Source of the DNA: Gammaproteobacteria bacterium
Lineage (GTDB): Bacteria > Pseudomonadota > Gammaproteobacteria > Arenicellales > JAANXG01
Direction: 5' to 3'
DNA length: 64,000 nt
Assembly (NCBI GenBank): GCA_024638505.1
Contig: JAHEKE010000008.1
Location: forward strand, 54,768-118,767
Shown here: one piece after another, positions 26,994 through 36,856 of the stretch
How positions within the stretch are numbered: position 1 is the first letter of the stretch
Layout: the number at the start of each line of letters is the position of its first letter
The notes under the pieces: model-generated
Told to the model about the DNA's origin: nothing
Database searches by the model: none
The model's input: only the letters and a program-made list of their open reading frames with translations
Translations under genes and position numbers: made by a program

Positions 26994-29900
26994 ATGCATA
27001 GTGGTGATTCCGAATCCGGCGTAAGCGGTGGCTTACGTCTTGCATCTTCAGCTGCTTCCGAAGTTCGGGTGAAACTGACCCAGTCACAAATCAAAATGTG
27101 GCTCGGGCAAAAGCTGAATCCATATTCTCCTATGTACAATATGGCGCTTGCATTCCACCTGGCGGAAAACACAGATTATGATCTGTTTGCTAAAACCTGG
27201 CAGCAGCTAATCGAAGAAACTCCGATACTCACCTCCTGCGTACAGGACGGTTTGGAATACCCTTTTTTATGCTATCGGCAGAACCAGGAACTCACTCTAG
27301 AGTATGTTGATCTGTCTGCGAACTCTGATCAGGGTATCCATGACTACCTGCAGGCCCGAGCAGCTCGAAGGTTTGATATCCATAAATATATGGTTGATTC
27401 GGCACTGCTGGTGACTAAATCGGGACCCATCTGGTATTTGAATCAACATCACCTGATTACTGATATCTGGTCCTGTACGCTGCTCTATCAAAGAGCAGCG
27501 GAAATCTATAACTCACTGGTAACTCGAGAGCGGCTTAAAAGCCGGCCGCTGGCTGATTTTCGACAATATGTGCTGTGGGAAGAGAAGGTGCGGAAGTCAA
27601 GCGAGTATCAAAGCGCAATTGCGTACTGGCAGTCACGGCCCAACGATGAGGCGGTAATGACAACGATAGCCAGTGAGGATTCCTCTACCACTGCCAGCGA
27701 GAGGGTCAGCGTGCATTTGGGAGAGGCGCGCTCAACCTTGCTTAGTGAAAAGGCAATGACTCCCGGTGTGCGCACATTTTCTTTACAGCTGAGCGAACTT
27801 AACCTTTTTTTAACTGCACTGTTTACTTATTTATATCGTGTGCTGGGTAAAAATAATCCGGTAGTGGGTTTGATTTTCCATAGTCGTGATACGTCGGAAA
27901 TGAAAAGAACCGTCGGTCCGCTTATAGAAACGTGCCTCGTCGGCGTTGACATGCAACCGGGCGAGACATTTGATTCACTGCATAGAAGACTGAGTGCGGA
28001 AACACTAGCTGCGCTGCGAAATCTGAAACCTGGCATCAGTGCATATACCATTAACCGCAGCTACGACGTTGTACTGAACTTTATCACCGCTGAATTCGCG
28101 GATTTCTGTGGACGCCCGGCTCAGGCAGAATGGATCCACTCCGGCCACGTTGACGCAAACCACCAGCTGCGGCTTCAAGTCCATAAACTGAATAAAGGCG
28201 ACAGCTTCAACTTGAGTTTTGATCTTAAAGAATGTGGATACGCACAAGCAAACGGCAAGCGGATTGTGGATCATTTCTTGCATATTACAGATCGAATGCT
28301 CGATGACTTTACAGGATCTATCGACAGCTTTGATTTGTTATCGAATGTGGAGCGCCGCAGGCAGGTTGTTTCATTTAACCAGACTAGCACCGCGACATTA
28401 GCGGGGAAGACAGTAGTTGAGCTCTTTGCGATGCAGGTGGAGCGGACACCGCACGCGCAAGCTGTACGATGCGGGAACAGGGTGCTCACTTACCGGCAGT
28501 TTGATGACGGCGTTAACCGACTAGCTCACCGTTTGATTCAACGGGGTGTTGCAATTGAAGACCTAATTGGCGTTGAGGCCGGCCGATCGATAGAGACACT
28601 AACTGCGATCATGGCAGTACTCAAAGCCGGTGCCGCATACGTTCCGTTTGATTCAACGCTACCCTCTGGGCGGCAGCAGCAATATTTGGAGGGCATGCAG
28701 ACCTATCGCGGAAATCGGAAGGCACTAGTTCTCACTCATACCAACTCCGCACGCACTGCGTTTTCGCGGTTGGGAGCAGAAGTAGTTGACGCTGCCTCAG
28801 TAACGATGGCTGGTTCAGATTCAAAAGCTGAGTTATCGCCGCGGGCAGGTACTGGAAACTTGGCCTATGTGCTGTTCACTTCCGGCTCAACCGGGCAACC
28901 TAAAGGTGTGATGGTCGAACACGGCAATCTAGTCAACTACCTGGTTTGGGCGCGACGGGAGTACGCTATTGGGGAGCAGCTTGCATTCCCGTTGTTTACC
29001 TCTCTTTCGTTTGATCTTACAGCTACCTCTCTATTTGTACCGCTGATCAGCGGCCACTGCGTGGTGGTGTATCCTGATCGAGGTGAACGCTCAGATTTAG
29101 CCCTGTTTGATGTGCTCGCCGAAGATGCCGTTGATGTCATCAAACTCACACCCAGCCATCTAAAACTGATGGTGGCGGGCCCCTACCGGCCTGTAAGACT
29201 CAAAAAAATGATCATCGGTGGTGAGGACTTGAAATCCAGTCTGGCTCAGCAGGCTTTCTCGTTAATGCGAGAACGAGTGAGTATTTATAATGAATATGGA
29301 CCGACTGAAACGACAGTGGGATGCATGATTCATCGATTCAGCAAGGAAGAGGACTTAGATGAATCTGTTCCTATCGGTCGTCCTATAGCCAACAGTCAGA
29401 TTTATATTCTGGATGCGTTCTGTAATCCGGTCCCGACAGGTGTGATTGGTGAAATCTGTGTCGGTGGCGCAGGTGTTGCGCGTGGTTACTTGAACGCTCC
29501 CGAATTAAGTGCAGAACGTTTCATTCAGCATCCCTTTCTCGATACGGCTAGGATGTATCGCACCGGGGACCTTGCTAAGTGGGACGGCAGTGGGCGTATT
29601 GTATTGATTGGCCGCGCTGATCGACAAATCAAGGTGAGGGGATTCCGTATTGAACTGGGTGAAATTGAATCGGTCATAGAAAGCCACCCTGAAGTGCAGC
29701 AATGTGTGATTGAAAACATGTTGCCATCCCCCACAACTGGTTCGAACCAGGCCATTAGTCACTGTATAAAGTGCGGCTTGCCGTCCAACTACCCGAACGC
29801 TGCGCTCGACAGCGATGGGATATGCAAGGTTTGCCGGGTATTCGAGCAGAAAGAATCAATGGTAAAAAAATACTTCGATACCTCCGGAGGTCTAAAAAAA

Positions 29901-31232
29901 CTCGCCAAACGAATCATCGCTGATCGCAGCGGGGATTACGACTGCATCGTACTGTTCAGCGGAGGCAAAGACAGCACCTATATGCTGTGTAAGCTGGTAG
30001 AACTCGGCCTCAGGCCTCTTGCTTTTACGTTGGACAATGGCTTCATTTCGCAAGGAGCTAAAGCGAATATCGCGCGGGTAGTTGAACATTTGCATGTCGA
30101 CCACACTTATGGTCAGACCGCACATATGAATCAGATTTTCACCGACAGTCTAGAACGTCACAGCAACGTATGTAACGGCTGTTTTAAAACGATCTACACG
30201 CTAAGCACTCAGCTGGCTCGACGCAAAGGTATAAAGTACATTATTACTGGTTTATCCAAGGGCCAGCTGTTTGAAACACGGCTGGTCGACATGTTCGAGG
30301 ATGATATTTTCAGTGCTGAACAAATCGATAATTACATTGATGCCGCGAGAAAAGCCTATCACCGCATGGATGATGCCGTTTCACACTGCCTCGACGTAGA
30401 AATATTTAAGACCGATGACGTCTTCAGGGAACTGGAATTCATAGACTTCTTCCGCTATTGCGACAGCACTCTGGCTGATATCTATGATTACCTGGCGAAC
30501 CGCGTACCTTGGATAAGACCCGCAGATACGGGTCGTTCAACAAACTGTCTGATCAACGACGTCGGAATTTATGTGCACAGGAAGGAACGCGGCTACCACA
30601 ACTACGCCCTTCCTTACAGCTGGGACGTGCGATTAGGCCACAAAGACCGCAGCGCCGCACTCGAGGAACTGGACGACGAGATCGACACCGAACGCGTAGA
30701 GAGCATACTGAACACCTTGGGTTATCGAACTAAAGATCCCGGTCAACCCGCGTCCAAGCTCGTTGCCTTCTGCGCTGCGCAACTCAAGGACTGCTCAATA
30801 CTTGACGCCCACGTTCAACAACGTCTGCCGTCTTACATGCAGCCGGACCAGTATGTAATGTTGGAGTGTTTACCGCTCACTCCCCATGGCAAGGTTGACA
30901 GCCAACGGCTGCGAGCGCAGGTCGTTACCGACAAGGATGGCAAACCGCGGGGAACTGAGCCGAAAACACCGGTGGAAGCGCGCCTATGCGATATTTGGCG
31001 AGAGCTACTGTCAGTCGAGGCTGTGGGAACGACAGACAGTTTTTTCGAACTTGGTGGTGATTCATTGCTTATTGTTCGGGCAGTAGCGCAAATCGAGCGC
31101 GAGTTTGATGTACGCATCGAACTCACCAAGTTCTTCGAGGCCCCCACGGTCCAGATGTTAGGCGCCATGATTGATGGGATCCTCCTCAACGAGGTCATGG
31201 ATCTCGGAATAAACCCGACTTTACGCACATAA
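26994..31232 (+). CDS. Nonribosomal peptide synthetase C-A(PP-loop insert)-T
   Basis: This 1412-aa NRPS module has an unusual build. The condensation domain covers about residues 20-450; its active-site motif is HHLITDIWS at H152-H153-D157. The adenylation domain starts near 470, with FTSGSTGQPKG, NEYGPTE, YRTGDLA and GRADRQIKVRGFRIELGEIE. After A8 the domain is interrupted by about 325 residues (924-1245) of a PP-loop ATPase-like domain. The A domain then resumes with LPSYMQPDQYV and A10 Lys in HGKVDS. The thiolation Ser is S1357 in GGDSL. The hand-read pocket code D-L-T-K-I-G-E-V-G-K is one residue from the classical asparagine code. The insert suggests a modification of the loaded residue while on the module. 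Confidence 0.93.
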   Translation: MHSGDSESGVSGGLRLASSAASEVRVKLTQSQIKMWLGQKLNPYSPMYNMALAFHLAENTDYDLFAKTWQQLIEETPILTSCVQDGLEYPFLCYRQNQELTLEYVDLSANSDQGIHDYLQARAARRFDIHKYMVDSALLVTKSGPIWYLNQHHLITDIWSCTLLYQRAAEIYNSLVTRERLKSRPLADFRQYVLWEEKVRKSSEYQSAIAYWQSRPNDEAVMTTIASEDSSTTASERVSVHLGEARSTLLSEKAMTPGVRTFSLQLSELNLFLTALFTYLYRVLGKNNPVVGLIFHSRDTSEMKRTVGPLIETCLVGVDMQPGETFDSLHRRLSAETLAALRNLKPGISAYTINRSYDVVLNFITAEFADFCGRPAQAEWIHSGHVDANHQLRLQVHKLNKGDSFNLSFDLKECGYAQANGKRIVDHFLHITDRMLDDFTGSIDSFDLLSNVERRRQVVSFNQTSTATLAGKTVVELFAMQVERTPHAQAVRCGNRVLTYRQFDDGVNRLAHRLIQRGVAIEDLIGVEAGRSIETLTAIMAVLKAGAAYVPFDSTLPSGRQQQYLEGMQTYRGNRKALVLTHTNSARTAFSRLGAEVVDAASVTMAGSDSKAELSPRAGTGNLAYVLFTSGSTGQPKGVMVEHGNLVNYLVWARREYAIGEQLAFPLFTSLSFDLTATSLFVPLISGHCVVVYPDRGERSDLALFDVLAEDAVDVIKLTPSHLKLMVAGPYRPVRLKKMIIGGEDLKSSLAQQAFSLMRERVSIYNEYGPTETTVGCMIHRFSKEEDLDESVPIGRPIANSQIYILDAFCNPVPTGVIGEICVGGAGVARGYLNAPELSAERFIQHPFLDTARMYRTGDLAKWDGSGRIVLIGRADRQIKVRGFRIELGEIESVIESHPEVQQCVIENMLPSPTTGSNQAISHCIKCGLPSNYPNAALDSDGICKVCRVFEQKESMVKKYFDTSGGLKKLAKRIIADRSGDYDCIVLFSGGKDSTYMLCKLVELGLRPLAFTLDNGFISQGAKANIARVVEHLHVDHTYGQTAHMNQIFTDSLERHSNVCNGCFKTIYTLSTQLARRKGIKYIITGLSKGQLFETRLVDMFEDDIFSAEQIDNYIDAARKAYHRMDDAVSHCLDVEIFKTDDVFRELEFIDFFRYCDSTLADIYDYLANRVPWIRPADTGRSTNCLINDVGIYVHRKERGYHNYALPYSWDVRLGHKDRSAALEELDDEIDTERVESILNTLGYRTKDPGQPASKLVAFCAAQLKDCSILDAHVQQRLPSYMQPDQYVMLECLPLTPHGKVDSQRLRAQVVTDKDGKPRGTEPKTPVEARLCDIWRELLSVEAVGTTDSFFELGGDSLLIVRAVAQIEREFDVRIELTKFFEAPTVQMLGAMIDGILLNEVMDLGINPTLRT
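29751..30735 (+). other. PP-loop amidotransferase/thiolase-like domain inside the adenylation domain
   Basis: This segment of the NRPS encodes an embedded enzyme domain. Seen: C924 and C927 (CIKCGLP), a second CxxC (GICKVC) 19 residues later, the PP-loop SGGKDST at about residue 989, a mid-domain CNGC (C1060, C1063), and a late Cys at 1185 in TNCLIND followed by a GYHNYALPYSWDVRLG stretch. Known: sugar amidotransferases WbpG/PseA share the zinc-like Cys pairs, SGGKDS, the mid CxxC and a similar end with a KRGYG-type segment. TtuA/Ncs6 thiolases share zinc pairs, PP-loop and a cluster-binding CxxC. Inferred: ATP-dependent activation of a carboxamide followed by attack of ammonia (amidine) or sulfur (thioamide). 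Which one cannot be decided from the sequence. Confidence 0.8.
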
Positions 31233-31243
31233 GCGTAGAATCA

Positions 31244-34200
31244 ATGCGCGAAGCAGATTTTGCTGAGAAATTAGCCAGTCTAACTCCTGCGCAGCGGGAG
31301 TTATTAGAACGGCGGCGCCGAGGTTTGACGTCAGCCAACAAGAGCCACCCGGGTATTCCGGCAAGACCTTCAGAAGTACCGGCTCCGGCTTCTTTCGCTC
31401 AGCGGCAGTTGTGGTTTGTTCATCAACTCGACCCGGCAAGTACGGCTTATCATATCTATGACTACTGGCGGCTAAGCGGCGAACTGGACATCGAGGTCTT
31501 GGAGAAAACGTTGGCTCAGCTAGTACGTCGCCATTACTGCTTCCGAACCACATTAAAACTTGATGCAAAGGGTGTCTTAAATCAGAACGAACTTTCCGCA
31601 GGTGCAGTACAAGTAGAGCGAATCGATCTCCGTGCCAATTCCCAGCCAGAGATCGAATTGAACAGGCTGGTCCGGCGAGAAGTCGGTATCCCCTTTGACT
31701 TGAGCAGCGGCCCGCTTGCGCGGTTTAAAATCATTATTCTTGGTGATTCAGATCATGCTCTGCTAATGACCGTGCATCACGCTGTATACGATGAATGGTC
31801 GCGTAAGCTGTTTTGGGATGAATTCAATGCGGTGTATGCGGACCTTGCGCGAGGGCGAGAGGCATTGATTGATTCTTGCCCGGCGAATTACGCCGATTAT
31901 GCCTATTGGCAGCGCAAAAATGCAGACGAGCTGTCAGCGGGTCTTGAATACTGGCGGCATCAGCTGCACGCGGTTGATGTACTGGACCTGCCGTTGGACC
32001 GTTCCCGACCCGTTACCCCAACTTTCGCTGGAGCGCTTGCAAAAGTCAGGCTGAGTACTGATGTATCCAAAGCTGTCAGGGGTATTGCCAATAAAACCGG
32101 TACTACGTTGTTCATGCTAACGCTCGCGGTATTCGCGCTGTTTCTGAGCAAGCATACGGGGCAACGGCGCATGGCTATTGGAATCCCGTTGGCTAACCGC
32201 TCGAGTTTGAACATGCAAAATGTAGTGGGTTTATTTCTGAATCCAATGCCTATTGTCGTTGATATTCAACCCGCGGCTACCTTCCATCAGTTACTGCAGC
32301 AGATTAAGCAGAAAGTATTGAACGCCCAAAGTCACGAAAATATCCCTTTCGAGCTTCTGGTTGAGGCGCTCAAACCCGCCCGTTCCCTAGGCGTAAATCC
32401 GCTGTTTCAAGTGATGTGTGTTCAGCGCCAGCCAGTTGATAAGTTCTTACATCTTTCAGGCGTGTCTGTAGCTCCAATCCCGATTATTAGAAATGATTCA
32501 AAGTTCGATCTGACATTGTTTTCAACCAGTGATGATGACGGCTTACTTATCGAGCTGGAGTACAACACAGATCTCTTCTATAAAGAGACGGCCGATGCTT
32601 TTGCACGGCGATTGGCAGTGGCTGTTGAACAAATACCCGACTCTATTGGGTCTCCCGTTTCCCGGCTAATTTTTCTTACCGATCAGGACAGGTTTTTTCT
32701 GCAGCAGTTTGGCAAGGGAAAATCCCAGGCATTGGAGGACGAAACGCTGCCGCACAGGCGGTTTGAGAGTTTTGCGCGACGGAGACCCGATGCGATTTGT
32801 CTTGAGCAGGCTGAACAGACATGGACTTATGGTGAGATAGACAAGCGCGCGTCTCTACTTGCCGCCCGTTTAGTAGAGCTCGGTGTCGGTACAGGTGTGC
32901 TGGTCCCGATCATTGCGGGTCGCAATCACCATACCGTTACAGCGATCATCGCGGTACTCAAAGCGGGAGGTGCTTATGTTCCGCTAGATCCAGATACTTC
33001 TGTGGAGAGACTTCGCTCAATGCTAGATCAGGTTCGATCTACCTGGCCTGATTCAGTCCAACCTAGCTTGCTCAGCAGTAGCGAATGGGGTTACGGCGCA
33101 GCCCTTGATATTCATAACATTAAGCTTTCAGACCGGGATAATTCAGGTAGCGAACAGCATGGCTGCGTTGTAACTATTGATAGCAATGTGCAAGCGAGCG
33201 ATCCAGCCTATGTTGTATTCACCTCCGGTTCTTCGGGTCGCCCCAAGGGAGTTGTTGTGAGCCATGGAAATCTGCTGCACTCAACTGCTGCCAGACTGAG
33301 CTACTACCCCGGTAGTGTGGAGGCGTTTTTACTGCTTTCACCGTTTTGGTTCGACAGTTCTATTGCAGGCCTTTTCTGGACCGTGTGCGACGGCGGACGT
33401 TTAATACTACCTCCGCATCAAATCGAAAGGCATTTGGACAGGCTTGCAGACTGCGTTAAGCGGCACGCAGTTTCCCATACTCTGTGCTTACCTTCTGTTT
33501 ACTATTACCTCCTGAAATTCGCTTCACCCGGCCAACTCAACAGCCTCAAATGCGTAATTGTCGCCGGTGAGGCATGCGACATTCGCATTCCCGCACTGCA
33601 CCAAAGCGTTGTTGGACAGGCATCCTTGTACAATGAATATGGACCAACGGAGGCTACGGTATGGAGTACGGTCTGCGATCTATCAGAAACTACTCTTGCA
33701 GTACGTGTGCCCATTGGCCTGCCCATTCCCAGAAGCACGATATACATACTCGATGAGCGCAGGCAGGTCGCACCCCCCGGTGCGGTTGGTGAAATCTATA
33801 TCGGTGGCGCGGGTGTGGCCATGCGTTATCTGAATGACGATGCTCTGACTCAAGAACACTTCGTGCCTGATCCGTTTAACAGCGGCTCCGGCGAACGCTT
33901 GTATAAAACTGGCGATTTAGCCCGCTTCGCTTCCGATGGATCTATTCTGCTTTTAGGTCGCAAAGACAACCAGGTAAAGGTGCGCGGGCATCGTGTGGAA
34001 CTCGAAGATATCGAGAATACGATAAGATCTTTTCCGGAAGTGGACGATGTGGTGGTCCACTACCGGGCTGCAAAGTGGCAGACGGTTCAGGCGTTTCAAT
34101 CGGTCTCTTCGTCCGGAGACGAGCAGACGGGTACGCTTGTAGCGTGGGTAGTTCCACAGCCGGGTCGCAATGCACAGATGAGTGAAATAAAGCAGAGGGC

Positions 34201-35395
34201 AAGACATTCTCTGCCAGAATACATGGCGCCATCTCGATTCTTCGAGGTCGACGCATTGCCACATCTTGCTAACGGAAAAGTGGACCGCGCTGCTTTGCCG
34301 CTTGCTTTACCTGAAAAATCAGAGCGGCAGCACTCTGTCGATGAACCATTAGATTCCACCCAAGCTGCTATTTGTGAGATGTGGAAAAAAATGCTCAATT
34401 TGTCTGAGCTGAATATTGACAGTGATTTCTTCGAACTCGGCGGCCACTCCCTCATGGCAGCTCAGCTTGTATCGGAGATCGAGCAAAAGCTCGGCCATAA
34501 GGTGAGTATCGCCGATGTGTTTGAACAGCCTACGATTCGGGGTCTGTCGGAGCAGATCAGCAATTCCAGAGAACGCATCCATTGGTGCTCTATCGTGCCG
34601 ATCAACGAAAGTGGTAATAAGTCCCCTTTCTTTTGTGTTTATGGCAATCCACGTCAAATGGCTCTGCACCTGGATCCGCAGCGGCCGTTTTACTGGTTGC
34701 ACCACGGTCGTGATGGGCTGCTCATGCCTTACGATAAAATTGAGCGAATGGCACAAGATCATTTGCAGCAGGTGATTGCTGTACAGCAAGAGGGCTCGTA
34801 TTGCTTGGGAGGATTTTCCGTGGGTGGACTGGTGGCGTTTGAGATGGCGAGACAGCTTAAGCGACAGGGTAAACATGTGAGTTTGCTGGCGCTCTTCGAT
34901 CCGACCAGTCCGGCCCATGATCAGACCAGGTGGCAGGCTCGCTTGGTAACAACGCTACGCTCAGATACGTCTGCCTTTAATAAAGTAGGCTACGTGGCAA
35001 GAAGGATAGTCAAGCTTCCTATTATTCTCACTGCAAATCTCGGTAGCGCCGCTAACGATATGTCGTCAAGAGTAAAACGCTGGTGCCACATTTTAGTGAA
35101 CAAACCCATGCCGAAGAAGCTGCGTAAATCACACCGTTTGCGGGTGTTGACCCGAGCCGCTGATCAATATACATATCCTACGTATGATGGTGCGGTGGTT
35201 CTCTTTCTGCCTGAAGGTGGACCTGAGGATGCCCAAAAAACGCAGGCGTTAAGAAGAGCGTGGGCCCCGTTGGTGGGAAACCATCTAGAAACACACATCA
35301 TAGAAGGCGCGAAAGAGCACCTGGAGTTGATGCGTGAACCGTATGTTACTGCTCTCGCTCAGCACCTGAACAGCGCCCTCGACCGGGCCGGCTAG
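31244..35395 (+). CDS. Nonribosomal peptide synthetase C-A-T-TE (terminal module)
   Basis: This 1383-aa module ends the assembly line. After a short N-terminal helix (LTPAQRELLERRRRG), a condensation domain spans about residues 48-470, with the motif HHAVYDEWS at H178-H179-D183. The adenylation domain covers about 505-1000 and has FTSGSSGRPKG, NEYGPTE, YKTGDLA, GRKDNQVKVRGHRVELEDIE and NGKVDR. The thiolation Ser is S1069 in GGHSL. The type I thioesterase has the nucleophile S1192 in GFSVG and a His in the late AKEHLEL stretch. The hand-read pocket code is D-S-A-L-I-A-E-V-W-K, which I cannot assign. The thioesterase would release the finished peptide, by hydrolysis or ring closure. It starts 11 bases after the previous module. 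Confidence 0.94.
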   Translation: MREADFAEKLASLTPAQRELLERRRRGLTSANKSHPGIPARPSEVPAPASFAQRQLWFVHQLDPASTAYHIYDYWRLSGELDIEVLEKTLAQLVRRHYCFRTTLKLDAKGVLNQNELSAGAVQVERIDLRANSQPEIELNRLVRREVGIPFDLSSGPLARFKIIILGDSDHALLMTVHHAVYDEWSRKLFWDEFNAVYADLARGREALIDSCPANYADYAYWQRKNADELSAGLEYWRHQLHAVDVLDLPLDRSRPVTPTFAGALAKVRLSTDVSKAVRGIANKTGTTLFMLTLAVFALFLSKHTGQRRMAIGIPLANRSSLNMQNVVGLFLNPMPIVVDIQPAATFHQLLQQIKQKVLNAQSHENIPFELLVEALKPARSLGVNPLFQVMCVQRQPVDKFLHLSGVSVAPIPIIRNDSKFDLTLFSTSDDDGLLIELEYNTDLFYKETADAFARRLAVAVEQIPDSIGSPVSRLIFLTDQDRFFLQQFGKGKSQALEDETLPHRRFESFARRRPDAICLEQAEQTWTYGEIDKRASLLAARLVELGVGTGVLVPIIAGRNHHTVTAIIAVLKAGGAYVPLDPDTSVERLRSMLDQVRSTWPDSVQPSLLSSSEWGYGAALDIHNIKLSDRDNSGSEQHGCVVTIDSNVQASDPAYVVFTSGSSGRPKGVVVSHGNLLHSTAARLSYYPGSVEAFLLLSPFWFDSSIAGLFWTVCDGGRLILPPHQIERHLDRLADCVKRHAVSHTLCLPSVYYYLLKFASPGQLNSLKCVIVAGEACDIRIPALHQSVVGQASLYNEYGPTEATVWSTVCDLSETTLAVRVPIGLPIPRSTIYILDERRQVAPPGAVGEIYIGGAGVAMRYLNDDALTQEHFVPDPFNSGSGERLYKTGDLARFASDGSILLLGRKDNQVKVRGHRVELEDIENTIRSFPEVDDVVVHYRAAKWQTVQAFQSVSSSGDEQTGTLVAWVVPQPGRNAQMSEIKQRARHSLPEYMAPSRFFEVDALPHLANGKVDRAALPLALPEKSERQHSVDEPLDSTQAAICEMWKKMLNLSELNIDSDFFELGGHSLMAAQLVSEIEQKLGHKVSIADVFEQPTIRGLSEQISNSRERIHWCSIVPINESGNKSPFFCVYGNPRQMALHLDPQRPFYWLHHGRDGLLMPYDKIERMAQDHLQQVIAVQQEGSYCLGGFSVGGLVAFEMARQLKRQGKHVSLLALFDPTSPAHDQTRWQARLVTTLRSDTSAFNKVGYVARRIVKLPIILTANLGSAANDMSSRVKRWCHILVNKPMPKKLRKSHRLRVLTRAADQYTYPTYDGAVVLFLPEGGPEDAQKTQALRRAWAPLVGNHLETHIIEGAKEHLELMREPYVTALAQHLNSALDRAG

Positions 35396-35506
35396 CGGCC
35401 CATCCATCCTGGTTAGTGTCAAGGACAAGCTTTGAGCTAAGCGTCCCGCCGGCACATGGCTTTGTCAACACTCCATCTTGAAGATACTTATGCCTTTAGG
35501 CACTAA

Positions 35507-36784
35507 TCAAAGGAAGCTCTCGATATATTTTACGGCTGTATTGTCGGTGGTATAAGCGTGAAATACCTGTCTCATTTTTTGTACCCGTATTTTGAATGAG
35601 CTGTCCTGCAATAGGATAGTTGCACAGTTTATTATGGAATCTATGTTTCGCTGATAATGATCTACCATTAAACCCAATCCGTGATATTTGACACGAAGTG
35701 AACTGCCATATTGATCTGTTGCCATCATTGGGCAAACCACCATGGGCACGCCGAAGTAAATGCATTCATTGATGGTGGTGATTCCACCATGAATAACAGC
35801 GCAGTCGGCATGTTGTAGAATCCTCAAGGTTGGGACCCATGAAAACGCATATACATTTGACGGCAGTTGCCCCAGCGCTGCGGGAGTTGTTCGGCCGCCA
35901 AGCCCGAAAATCACGTCCCATTTTTCATACTCCGCCAAACCTTGTGCAAGTTCACGCCAAAACTTTGTGTCATCGCCGGTAAAAAACGCGCCAAATGAAC
36001 AAAGCAAAAGGGCTTCAGAGTCACCATGCTGGCGTTTATTAACAATATCTTCTATTTCGCTAATATGCTCCGGGCTGATGTTGCCATGAACTTCTTGCCT
36101 CGCTGTTGCAACCACTGGGCCAACAAGCCTAAATACTGGGTGAGTTTTTTTAGAAAAATCCAGTTCTGATGCATTTAAGCTCAGCACTGGCAGGGTGCGG
36201 TATGAAAATGGAATCAACCATTGGTAAAGGGTAACTTCCTTGGCAAACGGAAAACCAATTTCGCGCGCAAACCGTCGCAGGAGAGAAACACGATCAGTCC
36301 CGGCGGTTGTGTAACGTTGTTGACGCATATAAACCCACTTCCACAGACGGTATTTAAGCCAAGCGAGTTCAATGCCGATACGATGGCCTCTGAAGCCGGT
36401 CCCTGGCATTATATTTGTATGCGGAGGCGGTATTCCTGGCCGTTTCCAGATACAGATAAAAGTACTGATTAAGACTATGGGAACGCGCGACACATAAGCC
36501 GTCATGATGTATTTATGTAGCTCAATATCAATGATTACTAGATCTGGGGCGAGCTTAGCAAAACAAGTTGTGCATTCATTGTTGCTGTTCTTTTCTGCTG
36601 GTTGCTTTGGCATAACAAAATCTGATTCAGTAAAAGTAAATCCCTGATGCAGAACACTTTGACGGCAATGTGCTTCGCCTATAAACGATACTTCGTGTCC
36701 CGCCTTCGCCAAGCGGTGGGCCAGTTCGAAAGTTGGATTAAGCTTGCTCGTGATCCAATAAGGTATGATGAATATCTTAGCCAC
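35507..36784 (-). CDS. Glycosyltransferase family 1 (UGT/macrolide-type)
   Basis: This 425-aa GT-B transferase is of the kind that glycosylates small molecules. The N-terminal acceptor domain starts IIPYWITSKLNPTFELAHRLAKAGHEVSFIG. The C-terminal donor site holds SWVPTLRILQHADCAVIHGGITTINE and then GVPMVVCPMMATDQYG, the signature region of UDP-sugar transferases acting on aglycones. Facing the end of the NRPS across 111 bases and following the dehydrogenase gene on the same strand, it is a likely tailoring enzyme that puts a sugar on the peptide. Rhamnosyl- or sterol-type acceptors are alternatives. Confidence 0.88.
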   Translation of the reverse strand: MAKIFIIPYWITSKLNPTFELAHRLAKAGHEVSFIGEAHCRQSVLHQGFTFTESDFVMPKQPAEKNSNNECTTCFAKLAPDLVIIDIELHKYIMTAYVSRVPIVLISTFICIWKRPGIPPPHTNIMPGTGFRGHRIGIELAWLKYRLWKWVYMRQQRYTTAGTDRVSLLRRFAREIGFPFAKEVTLYQWLIPFSYRTLPVLSLNASELDFSKKTHPVFRLVGPVVATARQEVHGNISPEHISEIEDIVNKRQHGDSEALLLCSFGAFFTGDDTKFWRELAQGLAEYEKWDVIFGLGGRTTPAALGQLPSNVYAFSWVPTLRILQHADCAVIHGGITTINECIYFGVPMVVCPMMATDQYGSSLRVKYHGLGLMVDHYQRNIDSIINCATILLQDSSFKIRVQKMRQVFHAYTTDNTAVKYIESFL

Positions 36785-36856
36785 GGGAGTTTTATTCAGA
36801 CGGCATGATTGCTGGGCAGCCCATGCAAATTAATGTTTGGAACCGATTGCGCTGAT

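Noticed and set aside
35488..35501. TGCCTTTAGGCA hairpin after the NRPS
   Set aside because: The stem is only four to five pairs and no T-run follows, so it is not a supported terminator.
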